Positions 40,601-50,422 are shown, counted from the first letter of the stretch. The stretch: DNA of 64,000 nt from Sediminimonas sp. (GCF_024637375.1 NZ_JAGXFK010000046.1:1-64000), one strand, 5' to 3'. Numbers and translations: made by a program. Notes: generated by a model not told the origin, from the letters alone.

Positions 40601-42289
40601 ATGGTGCAAGCAAAGCCATCCCTGATGCGCAGAACCGTCGCCCGGGGTGCCCGGGCGACGCGCAACGGCTGGGCGGTGCTGCGCCACGAGGGGCCCAGCC
40701 AGTTCCAGTTCTGGCTGATCGCCCTGGCCATCGGGATCGGCGCCGGGTTCGCGGCGCTGCTGTTTCGCGTCGGTATCACGTCGTTGCAATCGATGCTTTA
40801 CGGCACCCAGGATACCACCCACCTGCACAGCTTCGCCGAAACGCTGCCATGGGGCTGGATCGTGGCGATCCCGGTCGCCGGGGGGCTGGCGGTGGGGGTG
40901 ATCCTGCACCGCTTCACCGGCGACGGGCGGGTGCGGTCGGTCGCCGACGTGATCGAGGGCGCGGCGATGCATGACGGCCGCGTCGAGAAGCGCGAGGGGC
41001 TGGCCAGCGCGGCAGCCTCGCTGATCACGCTGTCCACGGGGGGCTCGTCGGGGCGCGAGGGGCCGGTGGTGCACATGGCCGGGGTGATCGCGACATGGGT
41101 CAGCGACCGGATCAATGCCAACGGGATCGATGGGCGTGATCTGCTGGGCTGCGCGGTGGCGGCGGCGGTGTCGGCCAGTTTCAATGCGCCCATTGCCGGG
41201 GCGCTGTTCGCGCTCGAGGTGGTGCTGCGGCATTTCGCGCTGCACGCCTTTGCCCCGATCGTGATCGCCAGCGTCGCGGGAACGGTGATCAGCCGCCTTG
41301 CCCTGGGCGATGTGACCGAGTTCACCCTTCCGGGGGGCAGTGCGTTGCAGTTCTATGTCGAACTGCCTGCCTTCCTGCTTCTGGGGCTGGTGTGCGGGCT
41401 GGTGGCCACGGTGCTGATGCGGGCGATCTTCGCGGTCGAGCAGGCCGGCAACATGGTCCAGGTGCGGCTACGGGTGCCGCGTTGGCTGCGGCCGGCGATG
41501 TCGGGGCTGGTGCTGGGCATCATCGCGACACAGTTCCCGCACATCATCGGCGTGGGCTACGAGACGACGTCGGCGGCGCTGACCGGGCAGCTTGTTCTGC
41601 ACGAGGCGGTGGTCTTTGCCATGGTCAAGACGGCCGCGGTGGCGATCACCTTCGGCGGGCGCATGGGCGGCGGGGTTTTCTCGCCGTCGCTGATGGTCGG
41701 CGCGCTTACCGGGCTGGCCTTCGGCCTGATCGCGACCGGTTTCGCCCCGACCGTGTCGGGGGCGGCCACGCTTTATGCCCTGGCGGGTATGGGCGCGGTG
41801 GCGGCGGCGGTCCTGGGGGCGCCGATTTCGACGACGCTGATCGTGTTCGAGATGACCGGCGACTGGCAGACCGGGCTGGCGGTGATGGTGGCGGTGTCGA
41901 TGTCGACCGCGCTCAGTTCGCGGCTGGTAAAGCGATCGTTCTTCCTGACCCAACTGGAAGAGCGCCACCTGCACCTTGCGGCCGGGCCGCAAACCTACCT
42001 GCTGGCGATGTTTCGCGCCGGCGGCGTCATGCGCGCGCCCGATGCGCCCGGCGCCGCCGATCAGGCAGAGTGCTGGCGGATGGTCGAGGCGGGCAACTAC
42101 ATCGGCGAGAACGCCACGCTGGAGAACGCGATGCCGGTTTTCGAGCGCACCGGCGCCGAGTTCATCCCGGTGCTGCGCACCGATGGCCCGGACGCCGCGC
42201 CCGAACTGGCCGGTGCGCTGTTTCATGTCGATGCGCTGAAGGTTTACAATCGCGCGTTGGCGGCAACAGCCGCGGAAGAGCACAGCTAG
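40601..42289 (+). CDS. ClC-family chloride channel/transporter
   Basis: A 562-residue ClC protein. Selectivity motifs: GGSSGREGPVVH (147-158) carrying the gating glutamate E153, with GSS in place of the usual GSGIP, and GGVFSPSLMVG further on. About 18 intramembrane helices cover residues 35-460. The C-terminal 90 residues (AECWRMVEAGNYIGENATLENAMPVF) resemble a single CBS-like domain. The retained gating Glu allows either Cl-/H+ exchange or channel behaviour. Divergent from the FAD oxidase gene. Confidence 0.9.
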   Translation: MVQAKPSLMRRTVARGARATRNGWAVLRHEGPSQFQFWLIALAIGIGAGFAALLFRVGITSLQSMLYGTQDTTHLHSFAETLPWGWIVAIPVAGGLAVGVILHRFTGDGRVRSVADVIEGAAMHDGRVEKREGLASAAASLITLSTGGSSGREGPVVHMAGVIATWVSDRINANGIDGRDLLGCAVAAAVSASFNAPIAGALFALEVVLRHFALHAFAPIVIASVAGTVISRLALGDVTEFTLPGGSALQFYVELPAFLLLGLVCGLVATVLMRAIFAVEQAGNMVQVRLRVPRWLRPAMSGLVLGIIATQFPHIIGVGYETTSAALTGQLVLHEAVVFAMVKTAAVAITFGGRMGGGVFSPSLMVGALTGLAFGLIATGFAPTVSGAATLYALAGMGAVAAAVLGAPISTTLIVFEMTGDWQTGLAVMVAVSMSTALSSRLVKRSFFLTQLEERHLHLAAGPQTYLLAMFRAGGVMRAPDAPGAADQAECWRMVEAGNYIGENATLENAMPVFERTGAEFIPVLRTDGPDAAPELAGALFHVDALKVYNRALAATAAEEHS

Positions 42290-42868
42290 TGATCGCCATC
42301 TGACACAAGATACCCCATGGATGCTGGGCATCGGACCCTTGTCCGGCATCCGTGAGCGAGACGGTCAAATGACGGGGTCGAGCCCTTTGCGCCGGATCAG
42401 GCCGGCGCGGTATTGGCAGCGCGTGGCCGGTTGCGGACGTTGAGGCGTGGCGCCAATGCGCGGAACAAAGGCGCGGAACGCGCCGCCGCGCAGCGCCCGA
42501 CCGCCCCCTCGGGCGGGCGCTTTTGCAGCGTATCAAGCTGATGATAACGCGGATGTATTTGGCCGGCACAAAGTGCGCGACACAAGTGTTGCAGCGCCCA
42601 CCCGGCGGTCGGGCACCGCGCGGCACATCAGCCGGTCGCCCAATGTCCGCAACAGGCCATCTTGACCACTTCCCAAACCGAACCGAGCGCCCGCTTCGCC
42701 GCGCTGACCGGACCTCGGCGAATCGTGCGGCGAAGGTCCGTGACGGCGCACCAGCGGCAGATCGGGAACTTTTTGTCAGATGGTGAACCATGGGGCGCCG
42801 TGTCGCTCATCCCGCAGTAGTCTGGCCGGTCAAGGGGGCGATTGGGGTATTCCGACCGGGGCCCGTGG
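42290..42868. other. 579-bp stretch without a supported gene
   Basis: Open frames cross this stretch on both strands, but none resembles a known protein or has a ribosome site. It contains a hairpin followed by a T run at 42501-42524. The composition is as GC-rich as coding DNA, with many short direct motifs such as GCGGCG. It may be a decayed gene or carry a small RNA; nothing seen decides between these. Confidence 0.5.
42501..42524 (+). terminator. Intrinsic terminator-like hairpin
   Basis: CCGCCC at 42501-42506 and GGGCGG at 42511-42516 enclose a CCTC loop, followed by GCGC and TTTT at 42521-42524. The orientation fits termination of plus-strand transcription, 210 bp beyond the ClC gene or at the end of an unrecognised small transcript. 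Confidence 0.5.
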
Positions 42869-43213
42869 TCACACTTGTTCGACGGTCACGAAATCCGATG
42901 GCTGGAAGGCGAGGTAACCCTTGATGCGGGCGGCATCCTCGGTCGGTTCCTCGTAGGACCACGCGACATCTTCCAGCGTGCGGCTCTTGGTCACGATCGA
43001 GAAGTAGCTGGCATCGCCCTTCCAGGGGCAATGCGTGCGGTGATCGCTGTCGTCGAGAAAGGCCATGGCGATATCGTCGCGGGGAAAGTAGATCACCGGT
43101 CGCAGGCCTTCCTCATCCAGTTCCAGAGCGTTGCGGGACTCGCCCAGCACCGCGCCCCCGGCCCGCACCACCCAGGTGCCTTCGGCCTTCCTTACCCTGA
43201 TCTTTCCGGTCAT
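42869..43213 (-). CDS. DUF427 domain protein
   Basis: A 114-residue protein with the DUF427 pattern: [22 protein letters not shown], then [16 protein letters not shown], and the aromatic C-terminal [13 protein letters not shown]. These small beta-rich proteins occur widely, but I know no established biochemical role. The CPWKG segment is the family hallmark. A GGGGGAGGG ribosome site precedes the ATG. Confidence 0.88.
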   Translation of the reverse strand: MTGKIRVRKAEGTWVVRAGGAVLGESRNALELDEEGLRPVIYFPRDDIAMAFLDDSDHRTHCPWKGDASYFSIVTKSRTLEDVAWSYEEPTEDAARIKGYLAFQPSDFVTVEQV

Positions 43214-43265
43214 GCTTTCCCTCCCCCGTGTTCATATTCTGCCTTTGCGTTATGACAGAGTGATG

Positions 43266-45068
43266 TCACAGCGGCGCCGTCGCGTCCAGCAGCCAGGCCC
43301 GCGCGGCCGGTGACAGCCGCTCCGAGAGCGCCGCGCGGCATTGCGCATGATAGGCGTCGAGCCACGCACGTTCTTCCTCTGCCAGCATCTCCGGCACGAT
43401 CAGGCGCCGGTCGATGGGCACCAGGGTCAGGGTTTCGAAATCCAGCATCTCGCGCGCATCGCCGCCCGGCAGCGGCGCGGCCTCGCGCACCGCAATCAGG
43501 TTTTCGATGCGGATGCCAAAGGCACCCTCGCGGTAGTATCCCGGCTCGTTCGACACGATCATCCCCGGCTTCAGCGGCTGGTCCGACAGGCGGCTGATGC
43601 GCTGCGGTCCCTCGTGCACGCACAGGTAGGCGCCCACGCCATGCCCCGTCCCATGATCGTAATCCTGCCCGGCCAACCACAGCGGTGCGCGGGCGATGGC
43701 GTCGATATGCGCCCCGGTCGCGCCGGGGGGGAAGCGCAGACGCGACAGCGCGATCATGCCGCGCAACACGCGCGTGAAGGCCGTGCGCCGGGATTCGTCG
43801 GGGGTGCCCACGGGCAGGGTGCGGGTGATGTCGGTGGTGCCGTCAAGGTATTGCCCGCCACTGTCGAGCACCACCAGGTCGCCCGCCTGCAATGCGCGGT
43901 TGCTGCTGCGGGTGACGTGGTAATGTATCACTGCGCCGTTGGGCCCGCTGCCGGCGATGGTGTCAAAACTGATGTCGCGTAGCGCGTCGGTGTCGCGGCG
44001 GCACTGTTCCAGCCGGGTGACGAGGTCGATCTCGGTCAGGCGCGTGGCGTCCTGGCCATCGTACCAGCACAGGAATTCGACCACCGCCGCGCCGTCGCGC
44101 AGGTGCGCGGCGCGGGCGCCGGCGATTTCGGCCGAGTTCTTGCACGCCTTGGGTAGAACGCAGGGGTCGGTGGCCTCGGCGATGGCGATCGCGGCCTCCT
44201 GCAATTGTGCCCCGACCTGTACGGGGCAGCTTGCCGGGTCGATGCGCACCGGCCCCTGAAGGCTGCGCAGCGCGGCGCCGAAGGCGGTGTCGGGGCGCAG
44301 CGTCACCTGCTCGCCCAGATGCGCGCGCAGTGCATCGTTGCACTTGGCCGGAGCAGCGAAAAGGGTGGCACGCCCGCTGTCGTGCAGGATGGCGAAGCAA
44401 TGCGGGACCGGGTTGCGGGGGATGTCGCTGCCGCGGATGTTGAACAGCCAGGCGATCGAGTCGGGCAGGGTCAGCACCGCGGCCCGTTGCCCGGCGTTGC
44501 GCAACGCTGCGGCAAGGCGGCTACGCTTGTCGGTCTGGGCTTCGCCGGCCAACTTCTCGGGGTAGGGGGCGATGGCGCCCTGCGGCGGTGGTGGCTGGTC
44601 GTGCCAGATGCCATCGACAAGCGCCGGTGTCGGCCTGAGCGTGATGCCCGTGCCCTCAAGCCCGGTCGCCAGTTTGCGCATCGTCTCGACCGTGTGCAGC
44701 CACGGGTCGAACCCGACCACGCCGCCATCGGGCAACGCGCCGCGCAGCCAGTCGTGCAATGCCGTTTCCGGCCACGGCACCGGGGTGAAATGATTGGTTG
44801 TAACCTGCGCCTTGATCTGTGTGCGGTAGCGACCGTCGATGAACACGCCGGCCGCGTCCATCAGCACCGCGCAGAACCCGGCCGAACCGGTGAACCCGGT
44901 CAGCCATGCCAAACGCTCGTCATGGGGGGCGACATATTCGCCCTGGTGCGCGTCGGCGCGCGGCACCAGGTAGCCCGCCAGCCCTTCGTGGCGCATGACC
45001 TCGCGCAGCGCCGCCAGGCGCGGCGGGCCCTGCGCGGGGCGGGCGGTTTCGTCGAATGATTGCAGCAT
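43266..45068 (-). CDS. Xaa-Pro aminopeptidase, M24B family (three-domain type)
   Basis: 600 residues, the size of the three-domain aminopeptidase P found in eukaryotes and alphaproteobacteria. Two creatinase-like N-terminal domains precede the catalytic pita-bread domain. Metal ligands are visible as LDSGGQYLDGTTDITRT (two Asp), the His in DHGTGHGVGAYLCVHEGPQ, and Glu in SNEPGYY and GIRIENL. It releases N-terminal residues next to proline. The ATG at 45068 begins MLQSFDETARPAQGPPRL; the upstream in-frame residues look non-native. Confidence 0.9.
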   Translation of the reverse strand: MLQSFDETARPAQGPPRLAALREVMRHEGLAGYLVPRADAHQGEYVAPHDERLAWLTGFTGSAGFCAVLMDAAGVFIDGRYRTQIKAQVTTNHFTPVPWPETALHDWLRGALPDGGVVGFDPWLHTVETMRKLATGLEGTGITLRPTPALVDGIWHDQPPPPQGAIAPYPEKLAGEAQTDKRSRLAAALRNAGQRAAVLTLPDSIAWLFNIRGSDIPRNPVPHCFAILHDSGRATLFAAPAKCNDALRAHLGEQVTLRPDTAFGAALRSLQGPVRIDPASCPVQVGAQLQEAAIAIAEATDPCVLPKACKNSAEIAGARAAHLRDGAAVVEFLCWYDGQDATRLTEIDLVTRLEQCRRDTDALRDISFDTIAGSGPNGAVIHYHVTRSSNRALQAGDLVVLDSGGQYLDGTTDITRTLPVGTPDESRRTAFTRVLRGMIALSRLRFPPGATGAHIDAIARAPLWLAGQDYDHGTGHGVGAYLCVHEGPQRISRLSDQPLKPGMIVSNEPGYYREGAFGIRIENLIAVREAAPLPGGDAREMLDFETLTLVPIDRRLIVPEMLAEEERAWLDAYHAQCRAALSERLSPAARAWLLDATAPL

Positions 45069-45079
45069 ATTATTACGAA

Positions 45080-45703
45080 CTAGCCTGCCGGTCTGCCCGC
45101 GTCCACCCATTCTTGCATCGCTTCAAGCCGCTCGAATGTCGGATATTCCTTGATGTCTTCCTCAGAATACCCTTGTTTCATTTTTGTTTCGTATTCCCAT
45201 TCACTGAACGTCGCATAGTCAGTCAACAATCGCGACGGTCCGGGTGCAGCACAACCTGTTTGCTGCCGCAGCCAATATCGCACTTTCTTTATTGCGCGGT
45301 CATATTTTCCGCCATGCGTTTCGATATCGCAGCCTGACAGGTCAGAAATCGCCGCTTGGAATCTGAACGGCTTTTCTTCGAGGATCAGGAATCTTTTCTC
45401 TTCACGCCGGTCGCCAAAATAGCTGCGGCAACCCCAGTCCATGCCCAACTCGAATGGCATGTTCAAACGAAAAAACTCTCCCTTCTGGCTAGCTTGGCAG
45501 CGACTTAGATCATGAATGGAGTATTTGCTTTCTTCGATCAGTTCACGGATCTTGTCGAGCCGCGTTTCACCAGAGTCATGGCGCTCTGTGGCGAGACGAG
45601 GTTTGAAACCCAGCAGCACAGTGGCAAACAGCACCGCTTGCAAGATCGGCGCATATTCCTTGTCAAACGGGCAGTTGATGAAGACGTTCTGATCGAAACT
45701 CAA
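45080..45703 (-). CDS. TIR/nucleoside-deoxyribosyltransferase-like protein, possible nucleotide-targeting effector
   Basis: 207 residues I cannot place in a named family. The N-terminus alternates strands and helices: VFINCPFDKEY, a helix, FKPRLATE, RLDKIRELIEES, YSIHDLSR. It continues with NMPFELGMDWG and RFLILEE. This order, with a late FELG glutamate (E85) and a strand ending in Asp (D65), matches nucleoside 2-deoxyribosyltransferases and TIR-like domains, where that Glu attacks N-glycosidic bonds. The C-terminal 60 residues are charged and helical. It starts 2 bp after the DUF2188-like gene, so both are one transcript. GC is clearly lower than in the flanking genes, suggesting transfer. 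A role in NAD or nucleotide cleavage during phage defence is inference. Confidence 0.55.
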   Translation of the reverse strand: MSFDQNVFINCPFDKEYAPILQAVLFATVLLGFKPRLATERHDSGETRLDKIRELIEESKYSIHDLSRCQASQKGEFFRLNMPFELGMDWGCRSYFGDRREEKRFLILEEKPFRFQAAISDLSGCDIETHGGKYDRAIKKVRYWLRQQTGCAAPGPSRLLTDYATFSEWEYETKMKQGYSEEDIKEYPTFERLEAMQEWVDAGRPAG

Positions 45704-45705
45704 TG

Positions 45706-45930
45706 CTATCCCTTTGGCGGGTATGGGTCCTGTCCAAAAGTATCGCGTTCACGAATGCGACCGTCACGACCATGAATATAAAGTTCTCCGCCTTCGGAAC
45801 GGGCTCTTTCCCGCGCCGAGTCAATTGCTTCTTTCTGCGTTGAATATACCTTGCTTGCGCGGGAAGCCCCCGCGCGACGAACGCTCCAGCGGCCATCGCT
45901 CGGCACGACGTGCAGACCCTTAGACGACAT
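45706..45930 (-). CDS. DUF2188-like small protein
   Basis: 74 residues: an N-terminal beta hairpin (LHVVPSDGRWSVRRAGASRA), a helix (KEAIDSARERARSEG), then ELYIHGRDGRIRERDTFGQD and a Pro-rich end. This is the DUF2188 pattern (HVVP..GW.V...G..RA...TQ.EAI..AR..A......L.IHGRDG.IR..). GGAGGT lies exactly before the ATG at 45930, so translation should be strong. The gene is followed after 2 bp by the TIR-like gene, and the coupling suggests the two proteins act together, perhaps as regulator or partner and effector. The family's function is unknown. Confidence 0.8.
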   Translation of the reverse strand: MSSKGLHVVPSDGRWSVRRAGASRASKVYSTQKEAIDSARERARSEGGELYIHGRDGRIRERDTFGQDPYPPKG

Positions 45931-45998
45931 GTTCGACCTCCATTTCAGGCGGTGAGTATAGGTTGAAAACCTCGCTTCGGAAAGAAGCATTTCCGCGG

Positions 45999-47870
45999 TC
46001 ACATCGCCTTCTTCAACCCCAGGAACCGCGCCCGCGCCCGCGGGTCGTGGTCGAACAGCGCGGCGAGCTGCTCGGTCATCGCGCCGGCCAGTTGATCCAC
46101 ATCGGTGATGGTGACCGCGTGCTGGTAATAGCGGGTGACATCGTGGCCGATGCCGATGGCGATCAATTCCACCTGGCGGCGCCGCTCGACCATGGTGATC
46201 ACGTCGCGCAAGTGCTTTTCCAGGTAATTGGCCGGGTTCGCCGACAGGGTCGAATCGTCCACCGGGGCGCCATCGGAAATCACCATAAGCACCTTGCGCG
46301 CCTCGGGGCGGGTCACCATCCGCCGATGCGCCCATTCCAGTGCCTCGCCGTCGATGTTTTCCTTGAGCAAGCCTTCCTTCATCATCAGGCCGAGGTTGTT
46401 GCGGGTGCGTCGCCAGGGCGCGTCGGCGCCCTTGTAGATGATGTGGCGCAGATCGTTGAGCCGCCCCGGCGTTGCCGGGCGCCCGTCGGCCAGCCATTTC
46501 TCGCGCGCCAGTCCGCCCTTCCACGCCCGGGTGGTGAAGCCCAGGATCTCGACCTTGACGTCGCAACGCTCCAGCGTGCGCGCCAGAACGTCGGCGCAGA
46601 TCGCGGCGATGGAAATCGGCCGCCCCCGCATCGAGCCGGAATTGTCCAGCAGCAGCGTTACCACCGTGTCCTTGAACTCGGTGTCCTTTTCGACCTTGAA
46701 GCTCAGCGGCGTGGTCGGGTTGGCCACCACCCGCGCCAGGCGTCCGGCGTCGAGGATACCCTCCTCCATGTCGAACTGCCAGCTGCGGTTCTGTTGCGCC
46801 TGAAGACGGCGCTGCAACTTGTTGGCCAGACGCCCGACCGCGCCCTTGAGCGGGTCGAGCTGCTGATCGAGGTAAGCGCGCAGGCGTTCCAGTTCGACCG
46901 GTTCGGCCAGGTCCTCGGCGCGGATCTGCTCGTCGTGGCTGTTGTCGAAGACCCTGTAGTCGGGGTCGGCTTCCGATGCGGACGGCGGCGGGGGGGGCTC
47001 TGCCGGCGCGTCGCCCTCGGGCAGTTCGGCCTCCTCGTCCATTTCTTCGTCGGCCAACTCGTCGGCGCTTACCTGCGCCTGCGCGGCGTCCTGCTCTTCT
47101 TCCTGGCTTTGCTCGGGGGTGGCCTCGTTTTCCTCGTCGGCCTCATCCTCGCCGGCGCTGTCGGGCTCTTCCTGGTCCTCGGCGTTGTCGTCTGCGTCGT
47201 CGTCGTTTTCGTCGGGCTGGTCGGGGTCGTCGCCCAACTGGTCGCCGTAACCCAGGTCTTCGATCACGCGGCGGGCCAGCCGCGCGAACTCGGTCTGGTC
47301 GGCCAGCTTGTCGTTCAGCTCGTCCAGGCTGGCACCGGCCTCCTGCTCGATGAAGCCGCGCCACATCTCCAGCGCATTCTCGGCCGCCGGCGGCAGGTCG
47401 CGCCCGGTGGCCAGTTGCCGGATCATGTACCCCGCTGCGGTCGCCAGCGGCACGTCCGAGGTCTGGGTCACGCGGTCGTAGCCCAGGCGTTGCGCCTCGT
47501 GGTCGATGCGCGCGTCGATATTGCCGGCGGTGCCGGGCATGTCGCGCGCGCCCATGGCTTCGCAGCGGGCGGTCTCCATCGCGGTGTACAGATCGCGCGC
47601 CATGTCGCCCGGGGGGGTATAGCGGGCGGCGATGCCCTCGTCGTGATAGCGGCGGTACATGGCCAGGGCGTCGGCGGTGCCGCGCGCCTGTAGTACCTCG
47701 TCGCGGCTCATCCGGCGGCTGACCTGCGGCAGGCGCATCGCCTCGCCCGACAGACCCGCCGGATCGACCGAGTAACTGACCGTCAGGTCGGGGTCGTGCG
47801 ACATCACCTTGGTCGCCTCGGCCAGCGCCTTCTTGAACGGGTCGGCGGGGTTGTCGCTTTTCTGAACCAT
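45999..47870 (-). CDS. cobT: Aerobic cobaltochelatase subunit CobT
   Basis: A 623-residue CobT. The N-terminal part ([21 protein letters not shown]) is followed by a very acidic linker (about 205-300, runs of Glu/Asp) and a C-terminal von Willebrand A-type domain with the metal-binding MIDAS motif [10 protein letters not shown]. With CobS it forms an AAA+-type ring that drives CobN to insert cobalt into hydrogenobyrinic acid a,c-diamide. cobS lies directly upstream in the same direction; cobN is not in the window. The ATG at 47870 is the family start. Its last codons meet the lower-GC two-gene island. Confidence 0.95.
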   Translation of the reverse strand: MVQKSDNPADPFKKALAEATKVMSHDPDLTVSYSVDPAGLSGEAMRLPQVSRRMSRDEVLQARGTADALAMYRRYHDEGIAARYTPPGDMARDLYTAMETARCEAMGARDMPGTAGNIDARIDHEAQRLGYDRVTQTSDVPLATAAGYMIRQLATGRDLPPAAENALEMWRGFIEQEAGASLDELNDKLADQTEFARLARRVIEDLGYGDQLGDDPDQPDENDDDADDNAEDQEEPDSAGEDEADEENEATPEQSQEEEQDAAQAQVSADELADEEMDEEAELPEGDAPAEPPPPPSASEADPDYRVFDNSHDEQIRAEDLAEPVELERLRAYLDQQLDPLKGAVGRLANKLQRRLQAQQNRSWQFDMEEGILDAGRLARVVANPTTPLSFKVEKDTEFKDTVVTLLLDNSGSMRGRPISIAAICADVLARTLERCDVKVEILGFTTRAWKGGLAREKWLADGRPATPGRLNDLRHIIYKGADAPWRRTRNNLGLMMKEGLLKENIDGEALEWAHRRMVTRPEARKVLMVISDGAPVDDSTLSANPANYLEKHLRDVITMVERRRQVELIAIGIGHDVTRYYQHAVTITDVDQLAGAMTEQLAALFDHDPRARARFLGLKKAM

Positions 47871-47920
47871 CAGGTCCTCACTTCGCGGTGCGCGCGGCGC
47901 GGGAAACTCGGGCCGGTGTC

Positions 47921-47954
47921 TTTCTCTCTCCCGAAATATCCCCGCCGGAGGCAT
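47921..47954 (-). repeat. Short intergenic repeat of Rhodobacteraceae type (second copy)
   Basis: On the minus strand this reads GCCTCCGGCGGGGATATTTC followed by GGGAGAGAGAAA, between cobS and cobT. It matches the intergenic repeat form GCCTCCGGCGGGGATATTT..GGAAAGA that I associate with Rhodobacteraceae genomes. The related element at 31212-31255 is more divergent. Confidence 0.55.
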
Positions 47955-48010
47955 GCGCGCCCGGAACGGGCGCAAAACCTGCGAGGCGCCGCGGGCGCCT
48001 CACATCATCG

Positions 48011-48997
48011 TCACGTCAGGGCTTGCGAGGCAGCCGATTCGGGCAATTCCTCGTCAAAGCAGCGCTGGTAGAACTCGGCCACGGTCTGGCGTTCCAGCTC
48101 GTCGCACTTGTTGAGGAACGAGACCCGGAAGGCATAACCGACGGAGCGAAATATCTCGGCGTTCTCGGCCCAGGTGATCACCGTGCGCGGGCTCATCAGC
48201 GTTGACAAGTCGCCGTTCATGAACGCGGTGCGCGTCAGTGCGGCCAGCGTGACCATCTGGCTGACGATCTTGCGGCCCTTCTCGGTGTTGTAATGCGGGT
48301 TCTTGGCCAGCACGATGGCGGTTTCGGCGTCGTGGCTGAGATAGTTCAGCGTCGCGACAAGGCTCCAGCGGTCCATCTGGGCCTGGTTGATCTGCTGGGT
48401 GCCGTGGTAAAGCCCCGTCGTGTCGCCCAGGCCCACCGTGTTGGCGGTGGCGAAGAGGCGGAAACAGGGGTGCGGGGTGATGATCTCGTTCTGGTCCAGC
48501 AGCGTCAGCTTGCCGTCCGATTCCAGCACCCGCTGGATCACGAACATCACGTCGGCGCGCCCGGCGTCGTATTCGTCGAAGACGATCGCGGCGGGGTTGC
48601 GCAGCGCCCACGGCAGGATTCCTTCCTGGAACTCGGTCACCTGCTTGCCATCGCGCAGCTTGATCGCGTCCTTGCCGATCAGGTCGATGCGGCTGATGTG
48701 GCTGTCGAGGTTGACGCGCACGCAGGGCCAGTTGAGCCGCGCGGCGACCTGTTCGATATGGGTCGATTTGCCGGTGCCGTGATAGCCCTGGATCATCACC
48801 CGGCGATTGTGGCTGAAGCCCGCAAGAATCGCCAGCGTGGTGTCGGGGTCGAACTTGTAGGTGCTGTCGACATCGGGCACGCGCTCGCTGCGGTCGGCGA
48901 AGCCCCTGACCGTCATGTCGGTGTCGATGCCGAAGACGTCGCGCACCGAAATCGGTTCGGTGGGCCTTGCGTTGATATCCATGGTGCCGTCCGCCAT
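48011..48997 (-). CDS. cobS: Aerobic cobaltochelatase subunit CobS
   Basis: A 328-residue AAA+ (MoxR-like) ATPase. Walker [10 protein letters not shown] is at 71-79, Walker [11 protein letters not shown], and a sensor segment [17 protein letters not shown] that is characteristic of CobS. It assembles with CobT into the chelatase motor of aerobic vitamin B12 synthesis. The ATG at 48997 ([15 protein letters not shown]) is used; the second Met, six codons on, is an alternative. cobT follows after a 140-bp gap that holds an intergenic repeat. Confidence 0.95.
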   Translation of the reverse strand: MADGTMDINARPTEPISVRDVFGIDTDMTVRGFADRSERVPDVDSTYKFDPDTTLAILAGFSHNRRVMIQGYHGTGKSTHIEQVAARLNWPCVRVNLDSHISRIDLIGKDAIKLRDGKQVTEFQEGILPWALRNPAAIVFDEYDAGRADVMFVIQRVLESDGKLTLLDQNEIITPHPCFRLFATANTVGLGDTTGLYHGTQQINQAQMDRWSLVATLNYLSHDAETAIVLAKNPHYNTEKGRKIVSQMVTLAALTRTAFMNGDLSTLMSPRTVITWAENAEIFRSVGYAFRVSFLNKCDELERQTVAEFYQRCFDEELPESAASQALT

Positions 48998-49176
48998 TGT
49001 TGTGTTCGTCCTTTCGTCGCCGGCTGCTTCGCCTTCCGGGGTGTCGTGCAATATATTGCGGGCAAGGGCAAGGGGAAGGGCGGCCGGAGCCGGGCCGCCG
49101 TGCCACCGCGCGCAAGCCTTGGCCGGGTCCGCGCCATGGGCTAGCATGTGTACGAGGCGGGCAGTGGCGAGGATGA

Positions 49177-49719
49177 ATGGCAACCCCCGAAGACATCGAG
49201 ATGCTGCTTGCGCGGCTGGCGGTCGGAGATCGCGCGGCCCTTGACGGGCTCTATCGACTCACCTCGGCGAAACTTTTTGGCATCTGCCTTCGTGTCTTGT
49301 CCAACCGGGCCGAAGCCGAGGACGCGCTGCAGGAGGTATATGTCAAGATATGGCGCGGCGCGGGGCGCTACCGGGCCAACGGGCTCAGCCCGATGACCTG
49401 GCTGATCACGGTGGCGCGCAACCACTGCATTGACCGTCTGCGCGCCCGGCGCGCGGCATCCGAGGGGCTTGAAACGGCGGCCGAGCAGCCCGACGCGGCC
49501 CCCGGCCCCGAGGCGTTGGCGATCCGCTCGTCCGAGCGTGCGCGCTTGCTCGACTGCCTCGAAGAGTTGCCCGAGGCTCGCGCGGCGGCGGTGCGTCTGG
49601 CCTATCTTCAGGGCGAAACCTACGCCGATCTGGCGGCCCGGTTCGAGGTGCCGCTGAACACGATGCGAACATGGCTGCGCCGCAGCCTCTTGACCCTCAG
49701 GGAGTGCCTTTCGCGATGA
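49177..49719 (+). CDS. ECF-family RNA polymerase sigma factor
   Basis: A 180-residue ECF sigma factor. Region 2 reads [35 protein letters not shown] (about 24-58) and includes the DALQE motif; region 4 has a helix-turn-helix ([33 protein letters not shown]). It resembles SigK/RpoE-type factors paired with RskA anti-sigmas, and the next gene is exactly that, overlapping by 4 bases. The signal is unknown. Whether it activates its own promoter cannot be judged by eye. Confidence 0.92.
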   Translation: MATPEDIEMLLARLAVGDRAALDGLYRLTSAKLFGICLRVLSNRAEAEDALQEVYVKIWRGAGRYRANGLSPMTWLITVARNHCIDRLRARRAASEGLETAAEQPDAAPGPEALAIRSSERARLLDCLEELPEARAAAVRLAYLQGETYADLAARFEVPLNTMRTWLRRSLLTLRECLSR

Positions 49720-50411
49720 GTGGCCAGACCGATCCCGACGACGACCGCGTGCTGGCGGGCGAGTATGCCCTCGGCCTGCTGTCGCCCGAGGAGGCCCGTG
49801 CCTTCGAGGCCCGCATGCAGACCGATCCGGGCCTGCGCGCGGCCTATGCCGGCTGGGCCGAGGACATGGCCGCGCTCACCGATGACATCGACGAGGTCGC
49901 GCCGCCCCACGACATGCCCGACCGTATCGCCGAGGCGATCGACGGACCGACCCGCAAACCCGGCCTGTTGTCGAAGCTGGGGTTGAGCTGGATCGTGCCG
50001 GGCGCGGTTCTGGCCAGCCTGCTGGCTTTCTTCGTGGTGTCCAACGATCTGCTGGTGCCCGATGGGGACGTGCCGTCGTTGCGCGCCGAGATCGCCGCGC
50101 CCGATGACAGCCTGCGGGTCACGGCCGCCTATGACGGCGCGCGCGGGCAGTTGCGCATTACCCGCGCCGCCGGGCAGGCGCGCCCCGGTCGGGCGCTGGA
50201 GCTGTGGCTGATCGTTGGCGAGGCGGCGCCGGTGTCGCTGGGCGTGCTGCCCGAGGGCCGCGAGGCGGCGCTTGCCATTCCCGCGGAGATGACCCGGAAA
50301 CTGCCCGGCGCGGTGCTGGCGATCAGCGACGAGCCGCCCGGCGGCTCGCCCACCGGGGCGCCGACGGGCGATGTGCTGGCGACGGGGCAGGTGGTGCGGC
50401 AGGGTGCGTGA
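49716..50411 (+). CDS. RskA/ChrR-type anti-sigma factor
   Basis: 231 residues. A cytoplasmic anti-sigma segment (AGEYALGLLSPEEARAFEARM, typical of RskA proteins) leads to one membrane helix (about 90-112, WIVPGAVLASLLAFFVV) and a C-terminal RskA domain (ALELWLIVGEAAPVSLGVLP) predicted to be periplasmic. It holds the sigma factor encoded just upstream inactive until a signal frees it, often by proteolysis. The N-terminus lacks an obvious zinc-binding HxxxCxxC motif, unlike ChrR. The start overlaps the sigma stop by 4 bases (ATGA). Confidence 0.88.
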   Translation: MSGQTDPDDDRVLAGEYALGLLSPEEARAFEARMQTDPGLRAAYAGWAEDMAALTDDIDEVAPPHDMPDRIAEAIDGPTRKPGLLSKLGLSWIVPGAVLASLLAFFVVSNDLLVPDGDVPSLRAEIAAPDDSLRVTAAYDGARGQLRITRAAGQARPGRALELWLIVGEAAPVSLGVLPEGREAALAIPAEMTRKLPGAVLAISDEPPGGSPTGAPTGDVLATGQVVRQGA

Positions 50412-50422
50412 CGGCGGGGGCC

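Noticed and set aside
45963-47693. Plus-strand open frame with a Leu/Val/Phe-rich stretch resembling membrane helices
   Set aside because: The hydrophobic run is the antisense of the Glu/Asp-rich linker of CobT, not a real membrane protein.
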